Origin: Lysobacter dokdonensis DS-58
Lineage (GTDB): Bacteria > Pseudomonadota > Gammaproteobacteria > Xanthomonadales > Xanthomonadaceae
Length of the DNA stretch: 64,000 bases
Direction: 5' to 3'
NCBI RefSeq assembly: GCF_000770795.1
Contig: NZ_JRKJ01000021.1
Coordinates: forward strand, 124,001-188,000
The position numbers and the translations under genes are program-made. Below the pieces are notes generated by a model. It did not search any database. It was not told where the DNA came from and worked only from the letters and a program-made list of their open reading frames with translations. Within the stretch, counting starts at the first letter, position 1, and every line of letters starts with the position of its first letter. Positions 8,646 through 17,429 of this stretch are shown here, piece after piece.

Positions 8646-9392
8646 ATGGATCTGTCGCAACTGCCGGTCGAACAGGGCTTCCGCCTGCGCGGACAGCAGG
8701 TGACGCGGGTGGAAACCTTCGTCGATGCCGCGTTCGCGTTCTCGCTCACGCTGCTGGTGATCTTCTACAACGAGCTGCCCGACACCGTCGCCGAGTTGCG
8801 CGATGCATTGAAGCGCGTGCCCACCTTCGCCGTGTGCTTCCTGTTGCTCAGCCTGTTCTGGACCTCGCACAACCGCTGGAGCCGCCTCTTCGGGCTGGAA
8901 GATGCCAAGTCCACCGTACTGAGCCTGGCATTCGTGCTCGTCGTGCTGGTGTACGTGTATCCGTTGCGCATGGTGACATCCAGCGGATTGTCGCTGCTCA
9001 CCGGTGGCTTCGTGCCGAGCGAGCTGGGCATGGACCGTTCGCAATGGATGCTCGACCTGCAGACGGCGTTCATCGTCTATGGCCTGGGGTTCGGTGTGTT
9101 GTCGTGGTTGCTGTGGCGATTGAACGCGCATGCGTTGCGCCGCGCCGACGATCTGTCGCTCGATGCGCACGAGCGCTTCCATGCGCAGAGCGAAGTCGGT
9201 GTCTATGCGTTGATGACGGCGTGCGCGTTCGGCAGCGTCCTGGTGAGTTTCGCCATGCTCGCCGCGCCCGCGACGTGGTTGAACAACTTCACCGTCGGCC
9301 TGCCGATGTGGCTGTATTCGGTGATGGGCGGGCTGCTGTGGACGTATCGCGCGCGGCGCGGGCGCGTGGCGCCGAAGGCGGCGACGGCGTGA
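8646..9392 (+). CDS. TMEM175/DUF1211-family integral membrane protein
   Basis: 248 residues with five or six predicted membrane helices. The N-terminal RVETFVDAAFAFSLTLLVI matches the R-x-E-x-F-x-D-A signature of the TMEM175-like potassium channel family, and FWTSHNRWSRLFGL follows at the second helix. ATG 8646 is chosen over ATG 8601 because GGAAGGGG lies eight bases upstream. Bacterial members have been reported as K+ channels, but channel activity here is inference. The stop overlaps the GTG start of bioD (GTGA). Confidence 0.7.
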   Translation: MDLSQLPVEQGFRLRGQQVTRVETFVDAAFAFSLTLLVIFYNELPDTVAELRDALKRVPTFAVCFLLLSLFWTSHNRWSRLFGLEDAKSTVLSLAFVLVVLVYVYPLRMVTSSGLSLLTGGFVPSELGMDRSQWMLDLQTAFIVYGLGFGVLSWLLWRLNAHALRRADDLSLDAHERFHAQSEVGVYALMTACAFGSVLVSFAMLAAPATWLNNFTVGLPMWLYSVMGGLLWTYRARRGRVAPKAATA

Positions 9393-10072
9393 ACGGCACA
9401 TCCTTTGCAGGCCTGTTCGTCACCGGGACCGACACCGGCGTCGGCAAGACGCTGGTCAGTGCATCGTTGCTGCACGCCTTGCGCGCACAGGGTGTGCGCG
9501 CATTGGGCATGAAGCCGCTGGCGAGCGGTTGCGAACGGATCGGCGGCGCGTGGCGCAACGAGGATGCCGTCGCGTTGCAACGGGCCGGTACATTCGAAGC
9601 GGCTTACGAAGACATCAATCCGTTCGCGCTCGAGCATCCGCTTGCGCCCGAGTTGGCCGCGCGCGATGCAGGCGTGCACGTCGCGCTGCCACCGATCCTC
9701 GATGCGCACGCACGCCTGGCCGCGCAGGCGCAGTGCGTCGTCGTCGAAGGCGTCGGCGGGTGGATGGCGCCGCTCGCGGCCGACCTGATGCAGGCCGATC
9801 TCGTGCGCGCGCTCGACATTCCCGTCGTGCTTGTCGTCGGCCTGCGGCTGGGTTGCCTGAACCATGCGTATCTCACCGCGCGCGCGATCGCGGCCGATGG
9901 CTGCCGCCTCGCGGGATGGATCGGCACGGCCGTCGATCCGGACATGGCGCGTCGCGACGACAACATCGCGCTGCTCACTGCGCGTTTGCCCGCGCCGTGT
10001 TGGGGCGTGTTGCCCCATGACGCCGCGCCCGATCCGTCCCGATTGTCCCGTTACGTGCACTGGCCGCGCTGA
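9389..10072 (+). CDS. bioD: ATP-dependent dethiobiotin synthetase BioD
   Basis: 227 residues. The N-terminal P-loop GTDTGVGKT (about 11-19) is diagnostic of BioD, followed by a GMKPLASGC substrate segment and VVEGVGGWMAPL, where the family normally has EGAGG. It forms the ureido ring of dethiobiotin from 7,8-diaminopelargonate, CO2 and ATP. GTG 9389 overlaps the preceding stop by four bases; there is no clear Shine-Dalgarno, so translation is probably coupled. bioA/B/F/C/H are not adjacent. Confidence 0.93.
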   Translation: MNGTSFAGLFVTGTDTGVGKTLVSASLLHALRAQGVRALGMKPLASGCERIGGAWRNEDAVALQRAGTFEAAYEDINPFALEHPLAPELAARDAGVHVALPPILDAHARLAAQAQCVVVEGVGGWMAPLAADLMQADLVRALDIPVVLVVGLRLGCLNHAYLTARAIAADGCRLAGWIGTAVDPDMARRDDNIALLTARLPAPCWGVLPHDAAPDPSRLSRYVHWPR

Positions 10073-10164
10073 TCGCGGGCTCGCGTGACCAACGACAGGG
10101 GTTCCGCGCAGGGGGCGGCAAGGTAAACTCCCGCGTACAGAAAACGGAAGAAGAGGCACCGCGC

Positions 10165-11349
10165 ATGGCCCGCAAGCTTGGAAGCAATGGCACGAACGCT
10201 CGCATCGCGGGCGTTCTCGCACTCGCACTGGTCGTCGCCGCCTGCGGCAAGGACGACCCGAATGCGGCCGGTGGCCCGGGCGGGAACATGCCGCCGCCGG
10301 AAGTCGGCGTGGTCGTCGTGCGTCCCTCGTCGGTGCCGCTCGTGAAGGATCTGGTCGGCCGCCTCTCCGCCTATCGCAGCGCCGACGTGCGCGCGCGCGT
10401 GCCCGGCGTGCTGCAGCGTCGCGTGTACGAAGAAGGCAGCGACGTGAAGGAAGGGCAGCTGCTCTTCGTCATCGATCCGGCGCCGTTGCAGGCCGCGCTC
10501 GGCCAGGCCGTCGCATCCGAAGCCTCCGCGCAGGCGAACTACGCGAACGCGCGCGCTGCCGCCGAGCGCGCACGCAACCTCGCGCCGCAGAAGTTCATCT
10601 CGCAGTCCGATCTCGACAACGCGCTTGCCGCCGAGCGTTCGGCGTCGGCCTCGTTGCAGTCGTCGAAGGCCGCAGTCGCCGCCGCGCGCATCAACCTGGG
10701 CTATGCCTCCGTGCGTTCGCCGATCAACGGCCGCGCCGGCAAGCAGCAGGTGACCGAAGGCGCGCTCGTCGGCCAGGCCGATGCGACGCTGCTGACCACC
10801 GTCGACCAGATCGACCAGATGTACGTCGACTTCTCGATGAGCGTCGACGAACTCACCTCGGTGCGCCAGGCCAACACCAGCGGCACGCGCAAGGTGCAGG
10901 TGCTGTTGCCCGACGGCACGCCGTTCAAGCACGACGGCACGCTGGACTTCAGCGCCGACACCGTCGATCCGTCCACGGGTGCCGTCGCATTGCGCGCGCG
11001 CGTGCCGAACCCGGACCACCTGTTGCTGCCGGGCACGTTCGTCACCGTGCGCGCGACGCTCGGTCTGCAGAACAACGCGTACCGCATCCCGGCACTGGCC
11101 GTGCAGCGCGACGTGCAGAGCGCCTACGTGATGGTCGTCGGCAAGGACGGCAAGGTCACGCGCAAGAACATCGTGCCGCAACGCCAGGAAGGCGCCGACT
11201 TCGTGGTCAACACCGGCGTCGCGCCGGGCGACCAGGTGATCGTCTCGGGCCTGCAGCGCGTGCAACCGGGCGCACCGGCCAAGGCCGTGCCGTACGTTCC
11301 GGAAAAGCAGTCCGCCGGTAACGCCCCCGCCGCGCAACCGCAGGGCTGA
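10165..11349 (+). CDS. RND efflux periplasmic adaptor subunit (AcrA/MexE-like lipoprotein)
   Basis: 394 residues. A lipoprotein signal ends in LVVAACGK (lipobox Cys about residue 30). The barrel-sandwich/lipoyl half-motifs (ADVRARVPGVLQRRVYEEGS and INGRAGKQQVTEGALVG) flank an Ala-rich alpha hairpin (about 105-165), followed by beta-barrel and membrane-proximal domains. A purine-rich GAAGAAGAGG lies before the ATG. It links the inner-membrane pump to a TolC-type channel. The pump gene follows after six bases, so they form one operon. Confidence 0.93.
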   Translation: MARKLGSNGTNARIAGVLALALVVAACGKDDPNAAGGPGGNMPPPEVGVVVVRPSSVPLVKDLVGRLSAYRSADVRARVPGVLQRRVYEEGSDVKEGQLLFVIDPAPLQAALGQAVASEASAQANYANARAAAERARNLAPQKFISQSDLDNALAAERSASASLQSSKAAVAAARINLGYASVRSPINGRAGKQQVTEGALVGQADATLLTTVDQIDQMYVDFSMSVDELTSVRQANTSGTRKVQVLLPDGTPFKHDGTLDFSADTVDPSTGAVALRARVPNPDHLLLPGTFVTVRATLGLQNNAYRIPALAVQRDVQSAYVMVVGKDGKVTRKNIVPQRQEGADFVVNTGVAPGDQVIVSGLQRVQPGAPAKAVPYVPEKQSAGNAPAAQPQG

Positions 11350-11355
11350 CCGACC

Positions 11356-14300
11356 ATGTCCCGTTATTTCATCAACCACCCGGTTTTCGCCTGGGTCATC
11401 GCGATCATGATCGTGATCGCCGGCGGCCTGGCGATCCGCGGGCTGGGCGTGGAGTCGTACCCGAACATCGCGCCGCCGCAGGTGGGCGTCAACGCGTTCT
11501 ATCCGGGCGCGAGCGCCGAGACGGTGGAACGCGCGGTGACGCAGATCATCGAGCAGCAGCTGACCGGCATCGACAACCTCGATTACTTCAGCGCCTCGTC
11601 CGGTTCCGACGGCAGTGCGTCGATCAACCTGACGTTCAAGCCCGGCACCGACCCCGACACCGCGCAGATGCAGGTGCAGAACAAGGTGTCGCAGGCGCAG
11701 CCGCGCTTGCCCGAGGACGTGGTGCAGCAAGGCATCACGGTGTCGAAGTCCAACAGCGGCTTCCTGCTCGTCGTCGCGCTGAAGTCCAGCGACCCGGCGA
11801 TCGGCCGCGACGAACTCTCCGACCTGCTCGCCTCCAACGTCCTCGACCAGATCGCGCGCGTGCCCGGCGTCGGCAGCACGCAGCTGTTCGGCGGCCAGTA
11901 CGCGATGAACATCTGGCTCAACCCGGACAAGCTGCATGCGTACGGATTGTCGGCGACGGACGTGCTGGCCGCCGTGCGCGGGCAGAACGTGCAGTTCTCC
12001 GCCGGCCAGGTCGGCGGCGAGCCGTCGCCCGACACGCAGATGTTCACCGCGCCGGTCTCGGCCGAAGGCCGCTTCTCGCATCCGGAAGAGTTCGAACAGA
12101 TCCTGCTGCGCACCACGCAGGGCGGTTCGGCGGTGCGCCTGAAGGATGTCGCGCGCATCGAAGTCTCCGGTGAAGCGCACGGTTTCGACCTGAAGTGGAA
12201 CGACCAGGCGGCCGCCGGTTTCGCCGTCATGCTCGGCCCGGGCGAGAACGCGCTCGCCGTGGCCGCGGCGGTGAAGGCGCGCATGGCGCAGCTGCAGCCG
12301 AGCTTCCCGAAGGGCGTGGAGTGGTTCTCGCCCTACGACACGTCGGACTTCGTGCGCATCTCGGTCGACGAGGTCATCAAGACGCTCGTCGAAGCGATGA
12401 TCCTCGTGTTCCTGGTGATGCTGCTGTTCCTGCAGAACCTGCGCGCCACGCTGATCCCGACGCTCGTCATCCCCGTCGCGCTGCTCGGCACGTTCCTCGG
12501 CATGTACGTGCTCGGCTTCACGATCAACCAGTTGAGTCTGTTCGGCATGGTGCTGGCGATCGGCATCGTGGTGGACGACGCGATCGTGGTGATCGAGAAC
12601 GTCGAACGCATCATGACCGAGGAAGGCCTGTCGCCGAAGGAAGCCACGCGCAAGGCGATGCACCAGATCACCGGCGCGGTCATCGCGATCACGATCGTGC
12701 TGGCGGCGGTGTTCATCCCCAGCGCGCTGCAGGCCGGTTCGGCGGGCGCGGTGTACAAGCAGTTCGCGCTGACGATCGCGATGGCGATGCTGTTCTCCGC
12801 GTTCCTCGCGCTGGGCTTCACGCCCGCGCTGTGCGCCAGCCTGCTCAAGCCGAGCACGCACCATGAAAGCCGCAATCCGATCTTCCGCGCGTTCAACCAT
12901 TTCTACGGGAAGATGGCCAGCACCTACGTCGGCCACATCGGCAGCGCAGTGCGCCATGCGCCGCGGTGGATGGTCGTCTTCCTTGGTCTCGCGGTCGCGT
13001 GCGGCGTGTTGTTCTGGCGCATGCCCGGCAGCTTCCTGCCGGAAGAAGACCAGGGCTATGCACTGGCGATCGTGCAGTTGCCGCCGGGTTCGACGCTGCG
13101 TCGCACGAACGAGGTGTTCGACAAGATGCGCACGGTGGTGTCGAAGCAGGACGGCTTCGACGGCATGATGCAGGTGTCGGGTTTCAGCTTCATCGGCCAG
13201 GGCGAGAACGTCGGCATGGCGTTCATCAAGCTCAAGCCATGGGACGATCGCAAGGTCACCGCGACGCAGTTCATCGAGAAGGTCAACGGCGAGCTGTACC
13301 CGATCCGCGATGCGCAGATCTTCGTGATCAACCTGCCGACGGTGCAGGGGCTGGGCCAGTTCGGCGGCTTCGACATGTATCTGCAGGACCGCGCGGGGCA
13401 GGGGCGCGATGCGCTCAATGCCGCGATGGGGACGTTGCTCGGACAGGCGGGGCAGGACAAATCGCTCGTCGGCGTGCGCCCCAACTCGCTCGCGCCCTCG
13501 CCGCAGTTGAAGCTCGACGTGGACCGCGTGCAGGCCGAGGCGATGGGCCTGTCGGTCGGCGACATCTACACGACGATCCAGCTGATGCTGGCGCCGGTGT
13601 ACGTCAACGACTTCGTGCAGGGCGGGCGCGTCAAGCGCGTGCACATGCAGGCGGACGCGCCGTACCGCACGGGGCCCGAATCGCTGGCGCATTTCTATAC
13701 GCCGTCGACGGAAGAGCAGGAGAACGGCCTGCCGACGATGATCCCGCTCACCAACGTGGTGAAGTCCAAGTGGGAAGTCGCCGAGCCCACGCTCACGCGC
13801 TACAACGGCTTCGCGGCGGTGGAAATCGTGGGCTCGCAGGCGCCGGGACACAGCTCGGGCGAAGCGATGAACGCGATGCAGAAGATCGTCGAGACGCAAT
13901 TGCCGCCGGGCTTCGGTTACGACTGGGCGGGCCAGTCGCACCAGGAAATCCTCTCCGGCAGCCAGACCACGATGCTGATGGTGCTGTCGATCGTCGTGGT
14001 GTTCCTGTGCCTGGCCGCGTTGTACGAAAGCTGGTCGGTGCCGGTGGCGGTGTTGCTCGTCGTGCCGGTCGGCGTGCTCGGCGCGGTCTGCCTGTCGATG
14101 ATGCGCGGCCTGCCGAACGACATCTACTTCAAGATCGGCCTGATCACGGTCATCGGCCTGGCGGCGAAGAACGCGATCCTGATCGTCGAGTTCGCGATCC
14201 AGGAGCGCAACGAAGGCAAGCCACTCGGCGTGGCGGTGGTGGAAGCGGCCAAGCTGCGACTGCGCCCGATCCTGATGACGTCGTTGGCGTTCATCATGGG

Positions 14301-14499
14301 CGTGTTGCCGCTGGCGATTTCCTCCGGCGCCGGCGCGAATGCGCGCCACGCGATCGGCACGGGCGTCATCGGCGGCATGCTCGCCGCGACGTTCCTCGGC
14401 CTGCTGTTCATCCCGGTGTTCTACGCGATCGTGCGCCGGGTGCTCGGCGACAAGATGGACGAGCCGCCGAAGATCACGCAGCACCTCGACGACGTCTGA
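11356..14499 (+). CDS. RND multidrug efflux permease (HAE-1, AcrB/MexF-like)
   Basis: 1047 residues, the usual AcrB length. The N-terminal MSRYFINHPVFAWVIAIMI starts TM1, followed by two large periplasmic loops and twelve membrane helices. TM4 carries the proton-relay Asp pair in GIVVDDAIVVIENVERIM. It exports hydrophobic drugs, detergents or dyes using the proton gradient. It forms an operon with the adaptor; no outer-membrane factor or TetR/LysR regulator is adjacent, so a TolC from elsewhere must serve. A strong terminator follows. Substrates cannot be read from sequence. Confidence 0.95.
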   Translation: MSRYFINHPVFAWVIAIMIVIAGGLAIRGLGVESYPNIAPPQVGVNAFYPGASAETVERAVTQIIEQQLTGIDNLDYFSASSGSDGSASINLTFKPGTDPDTAQMQVQNKVSQAQPRLPEDVVQQGITVSKSNSGFLLVVALKSSDPAIGRDELSDLLASNVLDQIARVPGVGSTQLFGGQYAMNIWLNPDKLHAYGLSATDVLAAVRGQNVQFSAGQVGGEPSPDTQMFTAPVSAEGRFSHPEEFEQILLRTTQGGSAVRLKDVARIEVSGEAHGFDLKWNDQAAAGFAVMLGPGENALAVAAAVKARMAQLQPSFPKGVEWFSPYDTSDFVRISVDEVIKTLVEAMILVFLVMLLFLQNLRATLIPTLVIPVALLGTFLGMYVLGFTINQLSLFGMVLAIGIVVDDAIVVIENVERIMTEEGLSPKEATRKAMHQITGAVIAITIVLAAVFIPSALQAGSAGAVYKQFALTIAMAMLFSAFLALGFTPALCASLLKPSTHHESRNPIFRAFNHFYGKMASTYVGHIGSAVRHAPRWMVVFLGLAVACGVLFWRMPGSFLPEEDQGYALAIVQLPPGSTLRRTNEVFDKMRTVVSKQDGFDGMMQVSGFSFIGQGENVGMAFIKLKPWDDRKVTATQFIEKVNGELYPIRDAQIFVINLPTVQGLGQFGGFDMYLQDRAGQGRDALNAAMGTLLGQAGQDKSLVGVRPNSLAPSPQLKLDVDRVQAEAMGLSVGDIYTTIQLMLAPVYVNDFVQGGRVKRVHMQADAPYRTGPESLAHFYTPSTEEQENGLPTMIPLTNVVKSKWEVAEPTLTRYNGFAAVEIVGSQAPGHSSGEAMNAMQKIVETQLPPGFGYDWAGQSHQEILSGSQTTMLMVLSIVVVFLCLAALYESWSVPVAVLLVVPVGVLGAVCLSMMRGLPNDIYFKIGLITVIGLAAKNAILIVEFAIQERNEGKPLGVAVVEAAKLRLRPILMTSLAFIMGVLPLAISSGAGANARHAIGTGVIGGMLAATFLGLLFIPVFYAIVRRVLGDKMDEPPKITQHLDDV

Positions 14500-14511
14500 T
14501 CGACGCAAGCG

Positions 14512-14541
14512 AAAAGCCCCGGCAATGCCGGGGCTTTTTTT
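14512..14541. terminator. Rho-independent terminator
   Basis: AAAAGCCCCGG-caat-CCGGGGCTTTTTTT: an 11-bp GC stem with A- and T-tracts on both flanks, lying between convergent genes (RND permease and the leftward membrane protein). It should work in both directions. Confidence 0.93.
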
Positions 14542-14544
14542 CGC

Positions 14545-15459
14545 TCAGTGGCGCGCGGCCACGTTCGGCGCCTGCAGTCGCGGCCGCATGCGATGCACGC
14601 TGACGGCGAGTGACCACACCACGATCAGCAGCACCAGGCCGAGGCCGAAGTGCGCGCCGTCGTTGGTGGCACGCTCGATGAAGATATCGTCCATCGTCAG
14701 CAGCCAGCCGAGCACCATGATCCACGCGATGGTTTGCGCTAGTTCGATGCCGTGCGTGGCCCGCGACCAGCGGCCCTTGGCGAGCACCCAACCCATCAGC
14801 GCCAGGTGCGCGAGCCACAACACGACGATGGGCCACGCGCGCGTGCGCAGGAAATCCGGATCGAAGGCGAAGATGCGCGGGAAGGGCGCCGGCAACTGCG
14901 CGACGATCCACGGCATCGCGATCATCATCGTCACGGCGATCGCCACGCCCACCAGGCCGAACGCCATCGCGGCGCGATTGACGCGCTCGCTGTCCACATC
15001 GCGCGGCGACCATGCCGGGGCGGCGGTCCGCCACTGGCGGATCCACGCGGCGATCAGCGCCATCATCGACATGAAGCCCGGCCACCAGAACGCACCCAGG
15101 CCCCAGCTCAGCCACCACGCGGTGAGCGATTGGCCTTCGGCTACGCGCGGCAGCGTCAGCGCCCATTGCAGCGCAATGCCGCCCAGCGACAGCCACGCGA
15201 ACTGGCGCGTCTGCTCCGCCGGAATGATCACGAACCCGGGCGCGCGATAACGCGCGGCGATGTCGGCCGGCAGGCCGAATTCGCGCAGCATCGCAAGCAC
15301 CATGGCGTCGTCGGCAGGCTTCCCGGCCGCCTCGGCGCGTTCGTCGAGCATTTCGGACAGCAACGCGCGCAGCTCGAAACCGATGTCGTTGCGTTCCTTC
15401 AGTGGCACGCGACGGATGACGTCGGCCACGTAGGACTCGATGGTGTCGTTCGGGTTCAT
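14545..15459 (-). CDS. HAAS/DUF1700-type multi-pass membrane protein, PadR partner
   Basis: 304 residues. The N-terminal soluble domain (MNPNDTIESYVADVIRRVP..., about 1-75) resembles the HAAS/DUF1700 helical domain that is usually encoded next to PadR regulators; about six membrane helices follow. ATG 15459 overlaps the padR stop by four bases (ATGA), so the pair is translationally coupled. Typical role: a membrane sensor or effector controlled by the adjacent regulator; no specific function is known. Confidence 0.78.
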   Translation of the reverse strand: MNPNDTIESYVADVIRRVPLKERNDIGFELRALLSEMLDERAEAAGKPADDAMVLAMLREFGLPADIAARYRAPGFVIIPAEQTRQFAWLSLGGIALQWALTLPRVAEGQSLTAWWLSWGLGAFWWPGFMSMMALIAAWIRQWRTAAPAWSPRDVDSERVNRAAMAFGLVGVAIAVTMMIAMPWIVAQLPAPFPRIFAFDPDFLRTRAWPIVVLWLAHLALMGWVLAKGRWSRATHGIELAQTIAWIMVLGWLLTMDDIFIERATNDGAHFGLGLVLLIVVWSLAVSVHRMRPRLQAPNVAARH

Positions 15460-15797
15460 TTGCCGCTCCCAATCAGGCCAGCCATGGTGTGCACGAGCGC
15501 GTTCCAGGTGCCGGTCAATTCGGCGAGCAACGCCTCGCCTGCGTCGTTCAATCGGTAATAGCGGCGGGGCGGGCCGTCCTCGATCCGCCATTCCGACGCG
15601 AGTACGCCCTGCGATTCCAGCCGTCGCAGCAGCGGATAGAGCGTGCCTTCCTCGATGGGCATGCCGCGCTGGGCCAGCGCCTGCCGCAGCGAGTAGCCGT
15701 ATTGCACCTCGCGCAATTGCGAGAGCACGGCGAGCACGAGGGCGCCGCGGCGGAGTTCGCCTTCCAGCTTCGGTGCGGGGTTCTCTCGGACGTCCAC
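15456..15797 (-). CDS. PadR-family transcriptional regulator
   Basis: 113 residues from GTG 15797, which has AAGGCGG upstream. ATG 15833 would extend it by 12 residues but lacks a ribosome site and lies inside the palindrome described next. Winged-helix PadR features: GALVLAVLSQL, YGYSLRQAL, EEGTLYPLLRRLESQG, then the wing PPRRYYRLND. PadR proteins are one-component repressors that bind palindromes upstream of their own operon and are released by ligands. The downstream membrane gene is the likely co-regulated partner. Confidence 0.9.
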   Translation of the reverse strand: MDVRENPAPKLEGELRRGALVLAVLSQLREVQYGYSLRQALAQRGMPIEEGTLYPLLRRLESQGVLASEWRIEDGPPRRYYRLNDAGEALLAELTGTWNALVHTMAGLIGSGK

Positions 15798-15816
15798 GGT
15801 ATGCCGCCTTGTGACT

Positions 15817-15842
15817 TGTGGCGCACGGTACATTGCGCCACA
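15817..15842 (-). promoter_or_regulatory. Perfect 9-bp inverted repeat, candidate PadR operator
   Basis: TGTGGCGCA-N8-TGCGCCACA lies 20 bp upstream of the padR GTG start. The spacer carries GTAC/ATGT-like bases as in PadR ATGT...ACAT operators. Its position over the likely promoter/leader fits negative autoregulation; this is inferred from position and symmetry. Confidence 0.6.
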
Positions 15843-15857
15843 CAGTACGTCAATACA

Positions 15858-15886
15858 AAAAAGCCTCCCCCGTTGAGGGGAGGCTC
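15858..15886 (-). terminator. Rho-independent terminator of the phasin gene
   Basis: On the minus strand GCCTCCCC-tcaacg-GGGGAGGC is followed by TTTTTTG. It lies 38 bp beyond the phasin stop and before the PadR promoter region. A second GC hairpin (CCCCCGCC/GGCGGGGG, about 15899-15916) sits between it and the stop codon. Confidence 0.9.
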
Positions 15887-15923
15887 TTTGCTTCGTCACC
15901 CCCGCCGAGGCGGGGGATGGCGA

Positions 15924-16307
15924 TTACTTCTGCTTGGTCGCCTGGGCAACCTTGTCCGACACGTCCTTCGCCTGCGCTTCGAACTGCGCCTTGGCGATCT
16001 GGCCGATGGCTTCGTTCGTCTTCAGCGTGCGGCCGACGACGTCCTGGCCCGTGGCGATCGAACGCTCGACGGTCTCGCGGGCGACCTGCAGGCCCTTCGG
16101 CCACACGGCCTTGAGCTGCTCGGGATTGCGGACTTCGGCGACTTCGCCGAGGAACGCGAAGGTGGCGGTGGCGCCGGCTTCGAGGGCGGCCAGCTGCAGG
16201 CCGAAGACCTGGGTGGCGTTGTCGATGGCGAGGCGGTTGATCTGGGCCGCGGTGTCCGCGAACTGGCGCGAGGCGGCGGCGAACTGCTCGTTGATCTGCT
16301 GGTACAT
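15924..16307 (-). CDS. Phasin-family protein
   Basis: 127 residues, almost wholly amphipathic helix. The opening YQQINEQFAAASRQFADTAAQ, mid LAALEAGATATFAFLGEV and the Lys/Gln tail match Phasin_2/granule-associated proteins. ATG 16307 has GGAG upstream. Phasins coat polyhydroxyalkanoate granules. Many Xanthomonadaceae carry phasin-like genes without a PHA synthase nearby, and none is seen here, so a chaperone-like or stress role is possible. Single-gene transcript with its own terminator. Confidence 0.85.
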   Translation of the reverse strand: MYQQINEQFAAASRQFADTAAQINRLAIDNATQVFGLQLAALEAGATATFAFLGEVAEVRNPEQLKAVWPKGLQVARETVERSIATGQDVVGRTLKTNEAIGQIAKAQFEAQAKDVSDKVAQATKQK

Positions 16308-16523
16308 GGCAGGACTCCACGGTGGGTCCACCCGACGGGATTGCCGGATGGTGCGGTGCAGCATAGTCCGCTCAATGTTGCACTGCAACAACCGTTCGTC
16401 GCCTCGTTCGGCCAACGGTAATCTGCGTGAAATCAGCCGGTTACGCCAAGCCCGGCCATTCACGCGGTTCCCACCCGCCCGGCGCGACGCTGCAAGGCCC
16501 ACCGGTAGTCGGAGTTCGCGGTC

Positions 16524-17426
16524 ATGGCAGCGCGCCCCATCTGGAACGGCACCCTCTCGTTCGGCCTGCTCAACATCCCGATCGCGCTGATGACCGGCGA
16601 GAAGCGCAACGAGCTGCACTTCCGGATGATGGACGGACGCAACAAGGCGCCGGTGAAGTACGAGCGCGTCAACGCCGAGACGGGCGAGGAAGTGCCGTAC
16701 AAGGAAATCGTCAAGGCCTACGAATACTCCAAGGGCAACTACGTCGTCCTCGAACCGGAGGACATCGCCGAGGCGGCGAGCGAGAACCGCGAAGTCATCG
16801 ACATCGAAGCCTTCGTCGACCGCGAACAGATCGGCCCGCGTTACCTGGAGAAGCCCTACGTGCTCGTCCCCGGCAAGAAGGCCGAGAAGGGCTACGTGCT
16901 GCTGCGCGAAGTGCTGAAGAAGACCAACAAGGTCGGCATCGGCCGCGTGGTGATCCGCACGAAGGAATACCTGGGAATGGTCGTGCCCGAGGGCGATGCG
17001 CTCGCGCTGATCCTGATCCGCTTCCCCGAGGAGATCGTGCCCGTCGAGGAATACAACATCCCCGAAGGCAATGCGAGCAAGTGGCACGTCACGCCGAAGG
17101 AAATGGAAATGGCGACGACGCTCCTCGAATCGATGGCGACCGAATTCAATCCCGATGACTACAAGGACGAGTTCAAGGAACGCCTAAGCGCCGCGATCAA
17201 GAAGCGCATGAAGCAGAAGGGCGCGACGACGTCGGTCGAGGAAGAAGAGACGGCCGCGCCGGAAGCCACGACGAACGTCGTCGACTTCATGTCGCTGCTC
17301 AAGAAGAGCCTGGAAAGCAAGGGCGACGCGCCGCGCAAGGCCGCGCCCGTGCGCAAGGCCGCGAAGAAACCCGCGACCAAGAAAGCGCCGCCGGCGAAAT
17401 CGACGAAGGCCAAGAAGAGCGCCTGA
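16524..17426 (+). CDS. ku: Non-homologous end-joining DNA-end-binding protein Ku
   Basis: 300 residues. The Ku core (about 1-250) begins MAARPIWNGTLSFGLLNIPI and contains the ring-forming beta barrel; the last 45 residues are Lys/Ala/Pro-rich (KKPATKKAPPAKSTKAKK), the DNA-sliding or LigD-contact tail of many bacterial Ku proteins. It forms a homodimer ring on double-strand ends and recruits LigD. The polymerase gene begins three bases after the stop, so both are in one operon. The 216-bp gap upstream, divergent from phasin, should hold the promoter but shows no clear one. Confidence 0.95.
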   Translation: MAARPIWNGTLSFGLLNIPIALMTGEKRNELHFRMMDGRNKAPVKYERVNAETGEEVPYKEIVKAYEYSKGNYVVLEPEDIAEAASENREVIDIEAFVDREQIGPRYLEKPYVLVPGKKAEKGYVLLREVLKKTNKVGIGRVVIRTKEYLGMVVPEGDALALILIRFPEEIVPVEEYNIPEGNASKWHVTPKEMEMATTLLESMATEFNPDDYKDEFKERLSAAIKKRMKQKGATTSVEEEETAAPEATTNVVDFMSLLKKSLESKGDAPRKAAPVRKAAKKPATKKAPPAKSTKAKKSA

Positions 17427-17429
17427 CGG

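Noticed and set aside
10051-14508. 1485-codon open frame on the minus strand opposite the RND pump
   Set aside because: Antisense by-product of high-GC codon bias; composition is dominated by His, Arg and Asp, with no family motif, while the plus strand encodes complete AcrA/AcrB-like proteins.
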